Of a DNA stretch of 64,000 nt, positions 1 through 10,026 are shown piece by piece; within the stretch, counting starts at the first letter, position 1; each line of letters starts with the position of its first letter. The notes below the pieces were generated by a model, which saw nothing but the letters and a program-made list of their open reading frames with translations, ran no database searches and was not told the DNA's origin. Position numbers and translations under genes: made by a program. Source of the DNA: an uncultured Clostridia bacterium (GTDB lineage Bacteria; Bacillota; Clostridia; TANB77; CAG-508); NCBI GenBank assembly GCA_947581805.1, contig CANPVM010000009.1, positions 1 through 64,000 of the forward strand. Reading direction: 5' to 3'.

Positions 1-2440
1 GCATAACCATTTACTTGTGATGCACTTTCATTTGCTGCTGCTGTATCTGTTGCTGTTATTGTTACACTATTTGTTGTTACTGTTGCTTTTGTTACTGTTG
101 GTGCTTTTTTGTCCATCTTGGTTACTGTATTCGTTGCTGTTGCTCCTACTTGGTTTGTACTATCAAATGCTATTGCTGTTATTGTACAATTTATATCTAC
201 TGTAAATGTTCCTCCACTGGTTATTGTTGTTTTTGTATCTTTTGTTGGCGCTGTTCCATCTGTTGTATATCTTATTGTACTATAGTTACTATTTGCTGCT
301 GTTATTGTTATTGTTTTTGTTGTATTACTCCATCCATCTGCATTTGATACGCTTATTGTTAATCCTGATACACTTGCTGTTTTTCCTACTTGATAGTAAT
401 CACTAATATTTCCTGCTGCATCTTTTGCCCATGCATAATAAGTTGTTCCTTGTGTTAAACCTGTGATTGTTGCTGTTGTTTTGAATGCTGTTAATGCTGG
501 TTTTGTTGTATTTGTTGTTACTGCATAACCATTTACTTGTGATGCACTTTCATTTGCTGCTGCTGTATCTGTTGCTGTTATTGTTACACTATTTGTTGTC
601 TGTGTTGCTCTTGTTACTGTTGGTGCTTGTTTATCTATTTTTGTTACTGTATTTGTTGCTGTTGCTCCTACTTGGTTTGTACTATCAAATGCTATTGCTG
701 TTATTGTGTAGTTTTTATCTACTGTAAACGTTCCTCCACTCTTTATTGTTGTTCCTTTTGTTGTTGTTGGTGCTGTTCCATCTGTTGTGTATTTTATTGT
801 ACTATAGTTACTATTTGCTGCTGTTATTGTTATTGTTTTTGTTGTGTTACTCCATTCATTTGCATTTGATACACTTATGGTTAATCCTGATACACTTTCC
901 GTTCCTACTTCAAAGTAATTACTAATATTGCCTGCTGCATCTTTTGCCCATGCATAATAGGTTGTTCCTTGTGTTAAACCTGTGATTGTTGCTGATGTTT
1001 GGAATTTACTTAATGCTGGTTTTGTTGTATCTGTTGTTACTGCATAACCAGATACTTGTGATGCACCTTCATTTTCTGCTGCTGTATCTGTTGCTGTGAT
1101 TGTTACACTATTTGTTGTCTGTGTTGCTTTTGTTACTGTTGGTGCTTGTTTATCCATCTTGGTTACTGTATTGGTTGCTGCTGCTCCTACTTGATTATCA
1201 CTATCAAATGCTATTGCTGTTATTGTATAGTTTTTATCTACTGTGAATGTTCCTCCATTTGCTATTGTTGTTCCTTTCGTTGTTGTTGGAGTTGTTCCAT
1301 CTATTGTGTATTTTATTGTTTTATAATTACTATTATTTGCTGTTATTGTTACTGTTTTTGTTGTGTTACTCCATTCATTTGCATTTGATACACTTATTGT
1401 TAATCCTGATACACTTGCTGTTCCTACTTGATAGTAATCACTAATATTTCCTGCTGTATCTCTTGCCCATGCATAATAGGTTGTTCCTTGTTTTAAACTT
1501 GTTATTGTTGCTGATGTTTGGAATTTACTTAATGCTGGTTTTGTTGTATCTGTTGTTACTGCATAACCAGATACTTGTGATGCACCTTCATTTTCTGCTG
1601 CTGTATCTGTTGCTGTGATTGTTACACTATTTGTTGTCTGTGTTGCTTTTGTTACTGTTGGTGCTTGTTTATCCATCTTGGTTACTGTATTGGTTGCTGC
1701 TGCTCCTACTTGATTATCACTATCAAATGCTATTGCTGTTATTGTATAGTTTTTATCTACTGTGAATGTTCCTCCATTTGCTATTGTTGTTCCTTTCGTT
1801 GTTGTTGGAGTTGTTCCATCTATTGTGTATTTTATTGTTTTATAATTACTATTATTTGCTGTTATTGTTACTGTTTTTGTTGTGTTACTCCATTCATTTG
1901 CATTTGATACACTTATTGTTAATCCTGATACACTTTCCGTTCCTACTTCAAAGTAATTACTAATATTTCCTGCTGTATCTCTTGCCCATGCATAATAGGT
2001 TGTTCCTTGTTTCAAACTTGTTATTGTTGCTTCTGTTTGGAATTTATCTAATCCTGGTTTGTTTGTATCTGTTGTTACTGCATAGCCTGATACTTGTGAT
2101 GCACTTTCATTTTCTGCTGCTGTATCTGTTGCTGTTATGGTTACACTATTTGTTGTCTGTGTTGCTCTTGTTACTGTTGGTGCTTGTTTATCTATCTTTG
2201 TTACTGTATTGGTTGCTGTTGCTCCTACTTGGTTATCACTATCAAATGCTATTGCTGTTATTGTATAGTTTTTATCTACTGTGAATGTTCCTCCACTCTC
2301 TATTGTTTTTCCTTTTGTTTCTGTTGGTGCTGTTCCATCTGTTGTATATTTTATTGTACTATAATTATCATTTGCTGCTGTTATTGTTACTGTTTTTGTT
2401 GTGTTACTCCATTCATCTGCATCTGATATAACTATGCTTA
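1..2440. repeat. Tandem ~519-bp coding repeats
   Basis: Units begin at 1, 523, 1042, 1561 and 2080 (recognisable by GCATAACC or GCATAGCC on the + strand), giving periods of 522, 519, 519 and 519 bases. The units at 1042-1560 and 1561-2079 are almost identical, including a 240-base stretch that encodes the same peptide in every frame, so they duplicated recently. All periods are multiples of three, so copy number can change without breaking the frame. The array continues beyond the left edge. Confidence 0.9.
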
Positions 2441-3701
2441 ACGTTGTTATTGTTCCAGTTTGTTGATTTGTTTTACTGTCTTCCCCATCATTTCCTGCTT
2501 TATCTTTTGTTGTTACTTTTATATCATAGTATGTATTTTGTTTTAATCCTCCAAAAATATGACTTGTTTCTGTGCCTGAATAAGCTGCTTCTCCATAATT
2601 ATTTGCAGAAGATTCTTTAATATAGTAAGAATATGTTGGTTGTTCTGGCATTCCTGCTTCATTATCAACCGCATTTACACTTGCTGTAATACTATTTGTT
2701 GTATTACTTCCTACAATACTTACTGTTACCGTTGGTGCTTGTCCATCTTTAATTGTATTTGTTCCATAGCTTCCTAAATTTATTCCATCACTTAAACATA
2801 CATAAATAACATCGTTTAATTTTAATTTTGTTAATTCTGTTGTATAGTTTATCCATTTTGCCTTGTTTTTAATATCATCTACTGTTGGGTTGATTTGGTA
2901 TTTAATACTATAACTTGTGGTTGTACTGATACTTATACTTGCTGTGTGAGTACTTGCATCCCACTTCGTTTCTCCAAATGTAATATCTCCTGTAATTAGT
3001 TCTGTACTTCCTGTAATTTCTTGTTCTGTTTTCTTTTTACCTCTTATTGCAATTACCTTTAAGCTATAGGATTCTTCCTCTTCTAATGTTTCTAAGTTTT
3101 CATATGTATATGTTACTGTTTCTAATTCGTTTGTTTCTTTTTTACTTGTTTTAATTTCTTTTACTTTTCTGTATTCTTCTCCTGTTTTTTTGATATAAAA
3201 TTCATATTCTTCTGCTCTTCTTGCTTTTACTTCTACTTCGATATTTCTACTATCTTTTTGGATAATATGAAAGCTATCTATCTCTGGCTCCAATTCATCT
3301 ATATGTCCTAATGTATTGATTACTACATCTATTCCTACTTGTCCTGCTGTATATAAATATTCCCCATCGACTGTTATTTCTGCATTTGCTGCATCTCTCC
3401 TAATAATGTTTGTAACGTGATGGCTATTTAATCCTTTCTCGTTAAGATGATTTAAATATTTTCCTAAGTCTGTACGACCGTCTCCATCTATGATTACTTC
3501 TGCTTTAGCTAACTCTAGTTCTTGCAATATTTCTGCTTTTGCTTGTACTCTTTTCTGTTCTTTTGCTTTTGCAAATAATCCATTGTCTCCAACTATCCAG
3601 TTAATGGATGCCCCCGCTAATATGATAATAACAATGATAGACACTACAAGTGCTATCATTGTTATTCCATTCTGTTTTTTATTTCTAATTTGATTTTTCA
3701 T
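1..3701 (-). CDS. Prepilin-like surface protein with 173-residue tandem repeats (C-terminus beyond window)
   Basis: The reading frame opens at 3701 (ATG, ribosome site AGGTGA five bases upstream) and stays open to base 1, so at least 1233 codons are present and the C-terminus is missing. Residues 12-35 (GITMIALVVSIIVIIILAG) form the hydrophobic helix of prepilin-like leaders common in uncultured Clostridia; the glutamate usual at +5 of type IV pilins is absent. About 400 residues of Ig/FN3-like sequence follow, then repeats of about 173 residues. Each repeat pairs an FN3-like module with a segment resembling the chitobiase/hexosaminidase C-terminal fold (YTTDGTAPT, VDKNYTITAIAFD). It lies 17 bases after an FxLYD-type gene and is probably co-transcribed with it. 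Function is probably an exposed filament or adhesin; that is inference. Confidence 0.8.
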   Translation of the reverse strand, partial: MKNQIRNKKQNGITMIALVVSIIVIIILAGASINWIVGDNGLFAKAKEQKRVQAKAEILQELELAKAEVIIDGDGRTDLGKYLNHLNEKGLNSHHVTNIIRRDAANAEITVDGEYLYTAGQVGIDVVINTLGHIDELEPEIDSFHIIQKDSRNIEVEVKARRAEEYEFYIKKTGEEYRKVKEIKTSKKETNELETVTYTYENLETLEEEESYSLKVIAIRGKKKTEQEITGSTELITGDITFGETKWDASTHTASISISTTTSYSIKYQINPTVDDIKNKAKWINYTTELTKLKLNDVIYVCLSDGINLGSYGTNTIKDGQAPTVTVSIVGSNTTNSITASVNAVDNEAGMPEQPTYSYYIKESSANNYGEAAYSGTETSHIFGGLKQNTYYDIKVTTKDKAGNDGEDSKTNQQTGTITTLSIVISDADEWSNTTKTVTITAANDNYSTIKYTTDGTAPTETKGKTIESGGTFTVDKNYTITAIAFDSDNQVGATATNTVTKIDKQAPTVTRATQTTNSVTITATDTAAENESASQVSGYAVTTDTNKPGLDKFQTEATITSLKQGTTYYAWARDTAGNISNYFEVGTESVSGLTISVSNANEWSNTTKTVTITANNSNYKTIKYTIDGTTPTTTKGTTIANGGTFTVDKNYTITAIAFDSDNQVGAAATNTVTKMDKQAPTVTKATQTTNSVTITATDTAAENEGASQVSGYAVTTDTTKPALSKFQTSATITSLKQGTTYYAWARDTAGNISDYYQVGTASVSGLTISVSNANEWSNTTKTVTITANNSNYKTIKYTIDGTTPTTTKGTTIANGGTFTVDKNYTITAIAFDSDNQVGAAATNTVTKMDKQAPTVTKATQTTNSVTITATDTAAENEGASQVSGYAVTTDTTKPALSKFQTSATITGLTQGTTYYAWAKDAAGNISNYFEVGTESVSGLTISVSNANEWSNTTKTITITAANSNYSTIKYTTDGTAPTTTKGTTIKSGGTFTVDKNYTITAIAFDSTNQVGATATNTVTKIDKQAPTVTRATQTTNSVTITATDTAAANESASQVNGYAVTTNTTKPALTAFKTTATITGLTQGTTYYAWAKDAAGNISDYYQVGKTASVSGLTISVSNADGWSNTTKTITITAANSNYSTIRYTTDGTAPTKDTKTTITSGGTFTVDINCTITAIAFDSTNQVGATATNTVTKMDKKAPTVTKATVTTNSVTITATDTAAANESASQVNGY

Positions 3702-3718
3702 GTTTTCACCTACTTCTA

Positions 3719-4183
3719 TTACCTCATTGTTACTTTAAAATCATAGGCATTAGCATAATCTGTTGTGATTCCTGCATTTAATTGTGTGCTTTCTCCTACT
3801 TTAATTGGTGATATGATTCCTGGAACAACTGCTAGTTCATTTCCTTGTTTATCATATAAAGTAATATTAATTAAAAGTATGTCTGTATCTGCTGAGCTAT
3901 TATTTACTACATCTGCTAATAAAGTACATTGTCCATTTAGTTCTGTTAATTGAATATTGGATATTACTAATCCATTAATATTTTTGGCTTCACTTAATTT
4001 TGAACTTGTATTTAGTTTTGTTCCATCTTCTAGTACTTGTACAAATTCTTCTACTGTTGCATTTTCTGTGGTATTCTTTTGTTGTTCCTCTTTTGATGGT
4101 CTTGTAGCAAAATAAATAATTGCTATAATAATCACTGCTACTATAATTAAAATAGCTATCATTCTCTTCTCTTTCTTTTTCAT
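3719..4183 (-). CDS. Membrane-anchored FxLYD-type domain protein, copy 2
   Basis: This 154-residue protein has a lysine-rich start, one membrane helix (about residues 8-25) and an extracytoplasmic domain of about 110 residues. The segment LLINITLYDKQGNELAVVP resembles FxLYD domains, beta-sandwich modules of Firmicutes surface proteins. The start has the ribosome site AAAGGAG six bases upstream. It differs from the copy at 4269-4733 by one residue (Ala10 here, Thr there) and a few silent changes. It ends 17 bases before the prepilin-like gene, so both copies probably serve that surface structure. The exact role is unknown. Confidence 0.8.
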   Translation of the reverse strand: MKKKEKRMIAILIIVAVIIIAIIYFATRPSKEEQQKNTTENATVEEFVQVLEDGTKLNTSSKLSEAKNINGLVISNIQLTELNGQCTLLADVVNNSSADTDILLINITLYDKQGNELAVVPGIISPIKVGESTQLNAGITTDYANAYDFKVTMR

Positions 4184-4268
4184 TGGTTTCTCTCCTTTTT
4201 TATATTTTGTTTTTACAACATAAACATATTTTATAAAATGATTACTTACTAAAACAATGTAATCTATT

Positions 4269-4733
4269 TTATCTCATTGTTACTTTAAAATCATAAGCAT
4301 TAGCATAATCTGTTGTGATTCCTGCATTTAATTGTGTGCTTTCTCCTACTTTAATTGGTGATATGATTCCTGGAACAACTGCTAGTTCATTTCCTTGTTT
4401 ATCATATAAAGTAATATTAATTAAAAGTATGTCTGTATCTGCTGAGCTATTATTTACTACATCTGCTAATAAAGTACATTGTCCATTTAGTTCTGTTAAT
4501 TGAATATTGGATATTACTAATCCATTAATATTTTTGGCTTCACTTAATTTTGAACTTGTATTTAGTTTTGTTCCATCTTCTAGTACTTGTACAAATTCTT
4601 CTACTGTTGCATTTTCTGTGGTATTTTTTTGTTGCTCCTCTTTTGATGGTCTTGTAGCAAAATAAATAATTGCTATAATGATAACTGCTACTATAATTAA
4701 AATAGTTATCATTCTCTTTTCTTTCTTTTTCAT
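4269..4733 (-). CDS. Membrane-anchored FxLYD-type domain protein, copy 1
   Basis: First gene of a three-gene minus-strand unit, 154 residues: one N-terminal membrane helix followed by an FxLYD-like beta domain (ITLYDKQGNELAVV near residue 110). It is a near-perfect tandem duplicate of 3719-4183, offset by 550 bases. A good promoter lies at 4781-4809 and a ribosome site (AAAGGAGAG) precedes the ATG. The copies share even synonymous positions, so the duplication is recent or kept by gene conversion. No enzymatic motif is visible; a structural or assembly role beside the repeat protein is my inference. Confidence 0.8.
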   Translation of the reverse strand: MKKKEKRMITILIIVAVIIIAIIYFATRPSKEEQQKNTTENATVEEFVQVLEDGTKLNTSSKLSEAKNINGLVISNIQLTELNGQCTLLADVVNNSSADTDILLINITLYDKQGNELAVVPGIISPIKVGESTQLNAGITTDYANAYDFKVTMR

Positions 4734-4780
4734 TGGTTTCTCTCCTTTTCTTTTTTATATTTAGATTTATAACTAACTCT

Positions 4781-4809
4781 AGTATATTGTATTAAAATTT
4801 ACTTGTCAA
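4781..4809 (-). promoter_or_regulatory. Sigma-A promoter of the FxLYD/prepilin-like unit
   Basis: On the minus strand TTGACA (4804-4809) and TATACT (4781-4786) are separated by 17 bases, upstream of the gene starting at 4733. Confidence 0.75.
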
Positions 4810-4889
4810 TATATATGTATAAATTGTTATTAAACTGTAATATTTTTGTAATATTATTTCTTAATTTCCTTATTTCCCTAGTGTTTTAA

Positions 4890-4928
4890 AAAAAGTACCT
4901 TTAGGAAATTTCCCTAAAGGTACTTTTT
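4890..4928. terminator. Bidirectional terminator
   Basis: A perfect 16-bp inverted repeat (4890-4905 with 4913-4928, core GTACCTTTAGG) around a 7-base loop is flanked by A and T runs on either side. It separates the gene ending at 4979 from the unit starting at 4733. Confidence 0.85.
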
Positions 4929-4978
4929 AATTTTTTATGCTTCTTTTTTAAGAGTTTTTTGGTTTATTTATCACTTTC

Positions 4979-5623
4979 TTAAGTATCATCTTCTTCATCT
5001 TCATCGTAATAGTATGATTCTTCTCCTTCCATCTCATCGCAAGTTTCATTCTCTTCAAACCAATTGTTAATTAATCCTTTCATAGATTTAATCAGTACAA
5101 TTAGAACAAATATTGCTCCAACACCTAGGGTAATCCGTCCAGTGTAAATGATATTAGTTTTTAGCATAGCTTTTAAGTCATACACTTCTCGGTACTCATA
5201 ATGACTAATATCATTGATATGTTCACTATCTACAAGAATTTCCACATAATAGTTACTGCAAAATGAATTATAATTGTAAAACTTAAATGTACCATCATAT
5301 TTCATTTTGTTATCATTATGTTTACATTCTAGTTCTAGTAAATCTGGATAAATAACATATTTGACACCATGGTTGAAAGCAATATTCATATCTTTGCTTT
5401 CTGGAGATTTAATCGTTACTTTATTATACCGATTGATATAACTTTTTAGACCTTCATTGTAAATGGTATAAGCTGCCTCCTTGTTATACATAATTAGTTT
5501 TAAATTTGTTTCTGGATTCGACTTGATAGTAATTAATATTAATGATTGAATTACCAATATGATTACGAAAATGGTAATAACCACCTTTACAATAAACCGT
5601 ACTACTTTTCTTTCTTCCTGCAT
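4979..5623 (-). CDS. Unknown membrane protein with acidic C-terminal tail
   Basis: The 214-residue product is not recognised. It has a membrane helix at about residues 9-33, an extracytoplasmic region of about 125 residues with three cysteines, a second helix at about 163-182 and a cytoplasmic tail rich in Glu, Asp and Tyr. The ribosome site AAAGGAG precedes the ATG. Unlike the core genes here it uses the codon CGG for arginine three times (near 5139, 5429 and 5589), which suggests different codon history. It stands alone between terminators. Confidence 0.75.
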   Translation of the reverse strand: MQEERKVVRFIVKVVITIFVIILVIQSLILITIKSNPETNLKLIMYNKEAAYTIYNEGLKSYINRYNKVTIKSPESKDMNIAFNHGVKYVIYPDLLELECKHNDNKMKYDGTFKFYNYNSFCSNYYVEILVDSEHINDISHYEYREVYDLKAMLKTNIIYTGRITLGVGAIFVLIVLIKSMKGLINNWFEENETCDEMEGEESYYYDEDEEDDT

Positions 5624-5728
5624 AATTTTTCTCCTTTTTCTTTTTTTCTAATTAGAATATAGAAATATAAAATCATTTACATAAAAAAATTATAGCATAA
5701 GTTTTCATAATATGCAAGTGTTTAAAAT

Positions 5729-6518
5729 TTAAAAGCATTTTTTTCTTACATATTCGTATAGGATAATTCCAGTTGCCACTGCGGCATTTAAGCTTTCTGT
5801 TTTTCCGAAGCATTGGTATTTTTACTTTTTTATTTGCAAGTTCTAATACTTCTTTGGATACGCCATTTGCTTCGTTTCCAATTACAATGACTTTCTTTTT
5901 ATAGTCGATGTCGTAAATGGTTTCGCCGGTTTGCAATGAGGTTGCTACAATATCATATTTATGCTTTTTCATATTTTTTAATGTTTCTACTATGTTTTTA
6001 CTTCTTATCATATTTACTCTGTAAATGGCTCCCATAGTAGAGCGTACTACTTTGGGGTTATATGGGTCTGCTGTATTTTCTGATAAAATTACTTGCTTTA
6101 AATTTACACTATCTATCGTTCTTAAAATGGTTCCTAAATTTCCTGGGTCTTGAATGCCATCTAATACTACAATGACATCTTCCTCGTAAGAAATACTTTC
6201 TTCCCCATTTTCTTTTTGCATAACTGCAAGTATTCCTTGTGGGGTAGTTACTTCTGTAATACTTTCAAATACTTTTTTGGAAGTATAAATGCAATCTTGT
6301 TTTGCAATTTCATAAAGAAGGTCTTGCCCTATGGTTCCATCGTTAATGCATTCTTCGCAAACTACTATTTTATCGATTTTTGCTTTTTCATTGATTGCTT
6401 CTTGCACCATTTTGATGCCTTCTACTAAGAATTTATTTTGCTCATCACGATACTTTTTGTCTTTTAATTTCTTTATACTTTTTATAATTTCATTTTCTTT
6501 ACTAGTAATAACTTGCAT
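5729..6518 (-). CDS. TrmH/SpoU-family RNA 2'-O-methyltransferase, +1 frameshift at CGG
   Basis: The product matches the two-domain TrmH family: an N-terminal substrate-binding part (residues 1-100, KFLVEGIKMVQEAI) and a SPOUT methyltransferase domain with motif LDGIQDPGNLGTILRT and motif VIVIGNEANGVS. After the proline of motif 3 the frame is lost: the codons read ATG CTT CGG AAA. Skipping the C of CGG (5805-5807) restores GKTESLNAAVATGIILYEY, the conserved motif 3, ending at TAA 5729-5731 (263 residues). Without a shift the unshifted frame runs to 5673 with an unrelated tail. The ATG overlaps the last 17 bases of mfd. It would methylate rRNA or tRNA ribose; the exact target is unknown. Confidence 0.85.
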
Positions 6519-9500
6519 TTTTTAAAAACTCCTCTATTTCTTTTAGTTTTTCCTGATTATTTTTTCCTTCTAATATAAAGGTAATATAAGGCTCTATGCC
6601 TGTCGAAAAACGAATTTTTCGATTGTATTTTTTCACTAATTTATTAACCAAAGATACATCAAATTTGTGGTTATCGAATAAAAATACAATTCCATCTCTT
6701 TTTTGCGTAATTTTTACTACATTTGCTTTTCTTGCACCATTTTTAATTCTTGCAATTTCAAGCAAATTTTCTACTTCTTGTGGCATTGCACCATAACGGT
6801 CGATAATTTCATCTGTTACATTTTGGATATCTTCTTCTGTTTTGCAAAGAGCAATATCTTGGTAAATTTCAATTTTTTGGCTACTATTTTCAATGTATTC
6901 GTCTGGAATATAGCTAGAAAATGATAAATCAATTTGTACATCTTGTTCTTCTTGCACTTCTATTCCTTGCATTTCTTTCATAACTTCATCAAGTAGCTTG
7001 CAATACGTATCATAGCCTACTTGCTCCATGTGCCCATGTTGAATTTCCCCAAGCATACTTCCTGCCCCTCTTATTTCTAAGTCTCGCATTGCAATTTTAA
7101 AGCCAGAACCAAACTCGGTAAATTCTTTAATGGTTTTAAGCCTTTTATCTGCTACTTCCGTTAATAATTTATCACGTTTATACATGATGTAAGCATAGGC
7201 TTGTTTTTCTGCCCTACCTACTCTACCACGAATTTGATAAAGCTGTGCTAAGCCTAATCTATCAGCGTTTTCTACAATAATAGTGTTAGCATTTGGAATA
7301 TCGATGCCAGATTCTAGAATTGTGGTACATACTAAAACATTTACTTCGCCTTTAATAAAATCTAGCATAATTTCTTCTAGTTCGTTTCCACTCATTTTTC
7401 CATGGGCAAAGGCAACCTTTGCTTCTGGCACTAAGTTGGCAATTTGAACTGCTTTTGCTTCAATGTCCTCTACTTTATTATATAAGTAAAATACCTGTCC
7501 GCTTCTTTCTAGTTCTTTTGTAATTGCCTCTTTTACTACTTCTTCATCTTGTTCTAAAACATAGGTCTGCACAGGTTTTCTATTTTGTGGTGGTTCGTAA
7601 ATAACTGACATATCACGAACTCCTACTATAGACATGTGTAAAGTTCTAGGAATTGGTGTTGCACTCATAGATAATACATCAATGCTTGCTTTGTATTGCT
7701 TTATTTTTTCTTTGTCTTTTACACCAAAGCGGTGCTCCTCATCGACAATAAGAAGTCCTAAATCTTTAAACTCTACATCTTTGCTAAGAAGTCTATGGGT
7801 TCCTACTACAACATCAATTTCGCCTAATTTTAACTTACGAATAATTTCTTCTTGCTCTTTTTTCGTGCGAAAACGATTTAATAGTTCTACTCTAATAGCA
7901 AAGCTTTCCATTCTTTCTTTAAAACTTTCGTATTGTTGATTTGCAAGAACTGTTGTTGGAACTAGGTAAGCTACTTGTTTTTGGTCCATTACTGCTTTAA
8001 AAGCAGCTCGAATAGCAACTTCTGTTTTTCCATAGCCTACGTCTCCACATAGAAGCCTATCCATAGGGCGAGGTGCTTCCATGTCCTTTTTGGTTTCTTC
8101 AATGCAACGAAGTTGGTCATCTGTTTCTGCATAAGGGAAACTATCTTCAAATTGCTTTTGCCATTCGGTATCTTTTGAAAAAGCATAACCTTTTATATTT
8201 TGCCTCTTTGCGTAAAGTTCAATTAGTTCTTTTGCCACTTCTTGCAAATTTTTCTTTACTTTTGCTTTAGTATTTTCCCATTCTTTGCTTCCTAATTTGT
8301 TGATTTTAGGAGTAGTCTCTCCTCCACCAATATATTTTCGAATGCTATCTAAGTCGTTGGTTGGAATATAAAGCATATCATCATTGCGGTAACGAATTTT
8401 AATATAATCTTTTACAATGCCATCTGCCTTTAGGGTATTTACTCCTACAAATTGACCAATACCATGGCTTTTGTGTACTACATAATCACCTATTTTTAAA
8501 TCTGCAAAAACAATTTTTTCGCCTTCCTTAAAGCTACTACTTAACTTCCTTTTTCTTTTTATATTGGAAGAAAATAAGTCTTCCCCTGTTACTACAACTA
8601 GATTTAAATCATAACATTCAAATCCTGCACTTAACCTGCCTTGTGATACAACCAAATGCCTCTTTGGGGATGTTTCCTTAAGAGACATTTGCCCCATTGG
8701 GGACATTTGCTTTTGGTATGGAACTTCTTTTTCTTCTAATAATTTTATAAATTGTTCTGTTTCTTCTTCATTTCCAGCAAGAACGATTACATTCTTTTTT
8801 TCCGTAAGCCATTTCATTAAGTCTCCTATTAGTAGTTCTATTTCACTTTTATAATAGTTGACATCACGATAGGAAAATTGAAATTTTACAGGTACTGCTT
8901 TTGTTCTTCCAAAATCTTGTTTTTCCAAGTATAGTATTTGCTTATCTTCTCTAACATATTCGATTTTTTCTAAGTTTTGAATAGATTGTGGAATGTATTT
9001 TTCTTTTTCTAGTAAGACTTTCATTAAATTTCGATTTTCTATTAAAATATTTTCTTCTCTTTGTTTTACTTTAGATAGTTCATCAAAGAAGATTAAGAAC
9101 TCTTTTCCTAAATAATCCATAAAAGTTTGTTGTTTTGTATAGAAATAATTAAAGTATTTGTCTATTTTGCTAAGGTAGTCATTTGCCTCAATTAATGCAA
9201 TATCTTGCCTTTTTATTTCTTCTAATTTTTGTTGATATTCTTTTCTGAAGTTAACTTTTCCTTCAATTTCTTCATTAAAATCTAAGTTGCCTTCTTCTAT
9301 TTTTTTTGCAACTACCGGTAACGCTTCTTCTAAGATTAATTCATGGGCTGGCATAATTTCAATTTTTTCTATCATGTCTGTAGAACGTTGTGAAGATAAA
9401 TTGAACTTACGAATGGAGTCAATTTCTTCTCCCCAGAATTCAACACGAACGCCTTCTTTTTCAGAAAGAGCAATATCTAGAATGTCTCCTCTTAGGCTAA

Positions 9501-10026
9501 ATTGTCCTTTTCCTTCTACTAAATCGCTTCTTTCATATCCTAAATTAATTAATGTTTGCTTTAATTCTTCTAAAGAGTAGTTTTTGCCTACTTTCATTTC
9601 TAATTTTTCTTTATACAAAGTAGCTTTTGCTACCATTTTCTGCATCATAGCTTCTATGGTAGTTACCACGATTTTTGCTTTGTTTTGTTCTATTTTATTT
9701 AATACATCAATTCTGTTATATAGCAAATCTTTGCTTTCTAAAATATAATCGTAGGTTGCAATTTCTTTTTTAGGGAAATAATAAATGGTTTCAAATTCTT
9801 TAGCAAAATATTTTAGGTCTTCCATTAGTTTTTTTGCTTGTATTTCATTGTAAGTTACAATACAAATAGGGCGATTTGTTGCTTCTTTTGTGGCATATAT
9901 ATATTGCACTTTTCCCACGTCAGATAAGCCCGATATTGAAATAACCGGGCTATGTTTTTCTTGTATTTCTTGCAAATAATCTTGAAATTTTGGGAGTTTT
10001 ATTAGTTCTGATATAATCGCATTCAT
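6502..10026 (-). CDS. mfd: Transcription-repair coupling factor Mfd
   Basis: Mfd removes RNA polymerase stalled at DNA lesions and recruits UvrA. The 1174-residue protein has the UvrB-like N-terminal part, the RNA-polymerase-interacting CarD-like domain (KIGDYVVHKSHGIGQFVGV), a superfamily 2 helicase with Walker A GDVGYGKTE and DEEH box, the TRG motif (LEIRGAGSMLGEIQHGHMEQ) and the C-terminal domain. The full family length is present. I place the start at the ATG of MNAIISEL (10024-10026), which has AGGAGA eight bases upstream; an in-frame ATG at 10047 would put that ribosome site inside the gene. The trmH-like gene overlaps its end. Confidence 0.95.
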   Translation of the reverse strand: MNAIISELIKLPKFQDYLQEIQEKHSPVISISGLSDVGKVQYIYATKEATNRPICIVTYNEIQAKKLMEDLKYFAKEFETIYYFPKKEIATYDYILESKDLLYNRIDVLNKIEQNKAKIVVTTIEAMMQKMVAKATLYKEKLEMKVGKNYSLEELKQTLINLGYERSDLVEGKGQFSLRGDILDIALSEKEGVRVEFWGEEIDSIRKFNLSSQRSTDMIEKIEIMPAHELILEEALPVVAKKIEEGNLDFNEEIEGKVNFRKEYQQKLEEIKRQDIALIEANDYLSKIDKYFNYFYTKQQTFMDYLGKEFLIFFDELSKVKQREENILIENRNLMKVLLEKEKYIPQSIQNLEKIEYVREDKQILYLEKQDFGRTKAVPVKFQFSYRDVNYYKSEIELLIGDLMKWLTEKKNVIVLAGNEEETEQFIKLLEEKEVPYQKQMSPMGQMSLKETSPKRHLVVSQGRLSAGFECYDLNLVVVTGEDLFSSNIKRKRKLSSSFKEGEKIVFADLKIGDYVVHKSHGIGQFVGVNTLKADGIVKDYIKIRYRNDDMLYIPTNDLDSIRKYIGGGETTPKINKLGSKEWENTKAKVKKNLQEVAKELIELYAKRQNIKGYAFSKDTEWQKQFEDSFPYAETDDQLRCIEETKKDMEAPRPMDRLLCGDVGYGKTEVAIRAAFKAVMDQKQVAYLVPTTVLANQQYESFKERMESFAIRVELLNRFRTKKEQEEIIRKLKLGEIDVVVGTHRLLSKDVEFKDLGLLIVDEEHRFGVKDKEKIKQYKASIDVLSMSATPIPRTLHMSIVGVRDMSVIYEPPQNRKPVQTYVLEQDEEVVKEAITKELERSGQVFYLYNKVEDIEAKAVQIANLVPEAKVAFAHGKMSGNELEEIMLDFIKGEVNVLVCTTILESGIDIPNANTIIVENADRLGLAQLYQIRGRVGRAEKQAYAYIMYKRDKLLTEVADKRLKTIKEFTEFGSGFKIAMRDLEIRGAGSMLGEIQHGHMEQVGYDTYCKLLDEVMKEMQGIEVQEEQDVQIDLSFSSYIPDEYIENSSQKIEIYQDIALCKTEEDIQNVTDEIIDRYGAMPQEVENLLEIARIKNGARKANVVKITQKRDGIVFLFDNHKFDVSLVNKLVKKYNRKIRFSTGIEPYITFILEGKNNQEKLKEIEEFLKNASYY

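Larger units (their letters stand above)
3719..4733. repeat. Tandem gene duplication, 550-bp offset
   Basis: Positions 3719-4183 and 4269-4733 are direct repeats that differ at only a handful of bases; the 85-base spacer is not duplicated beyond the ribosome binding site region. Confidence 0.9.

Noticed and set aside
17-2426. Several plus-strand open frames of 60-100 codons rich in Leu or Cys/Tyr
   Set aside because: They are mirror frames of the repeat array in the large minus-strand gene; they repeat with the same period and lack ribosome sites.
1-2440. CRISPR array
   Set aside because: The repeats are 519-bp coding units read in one frame, without short repeats and unique spacers.
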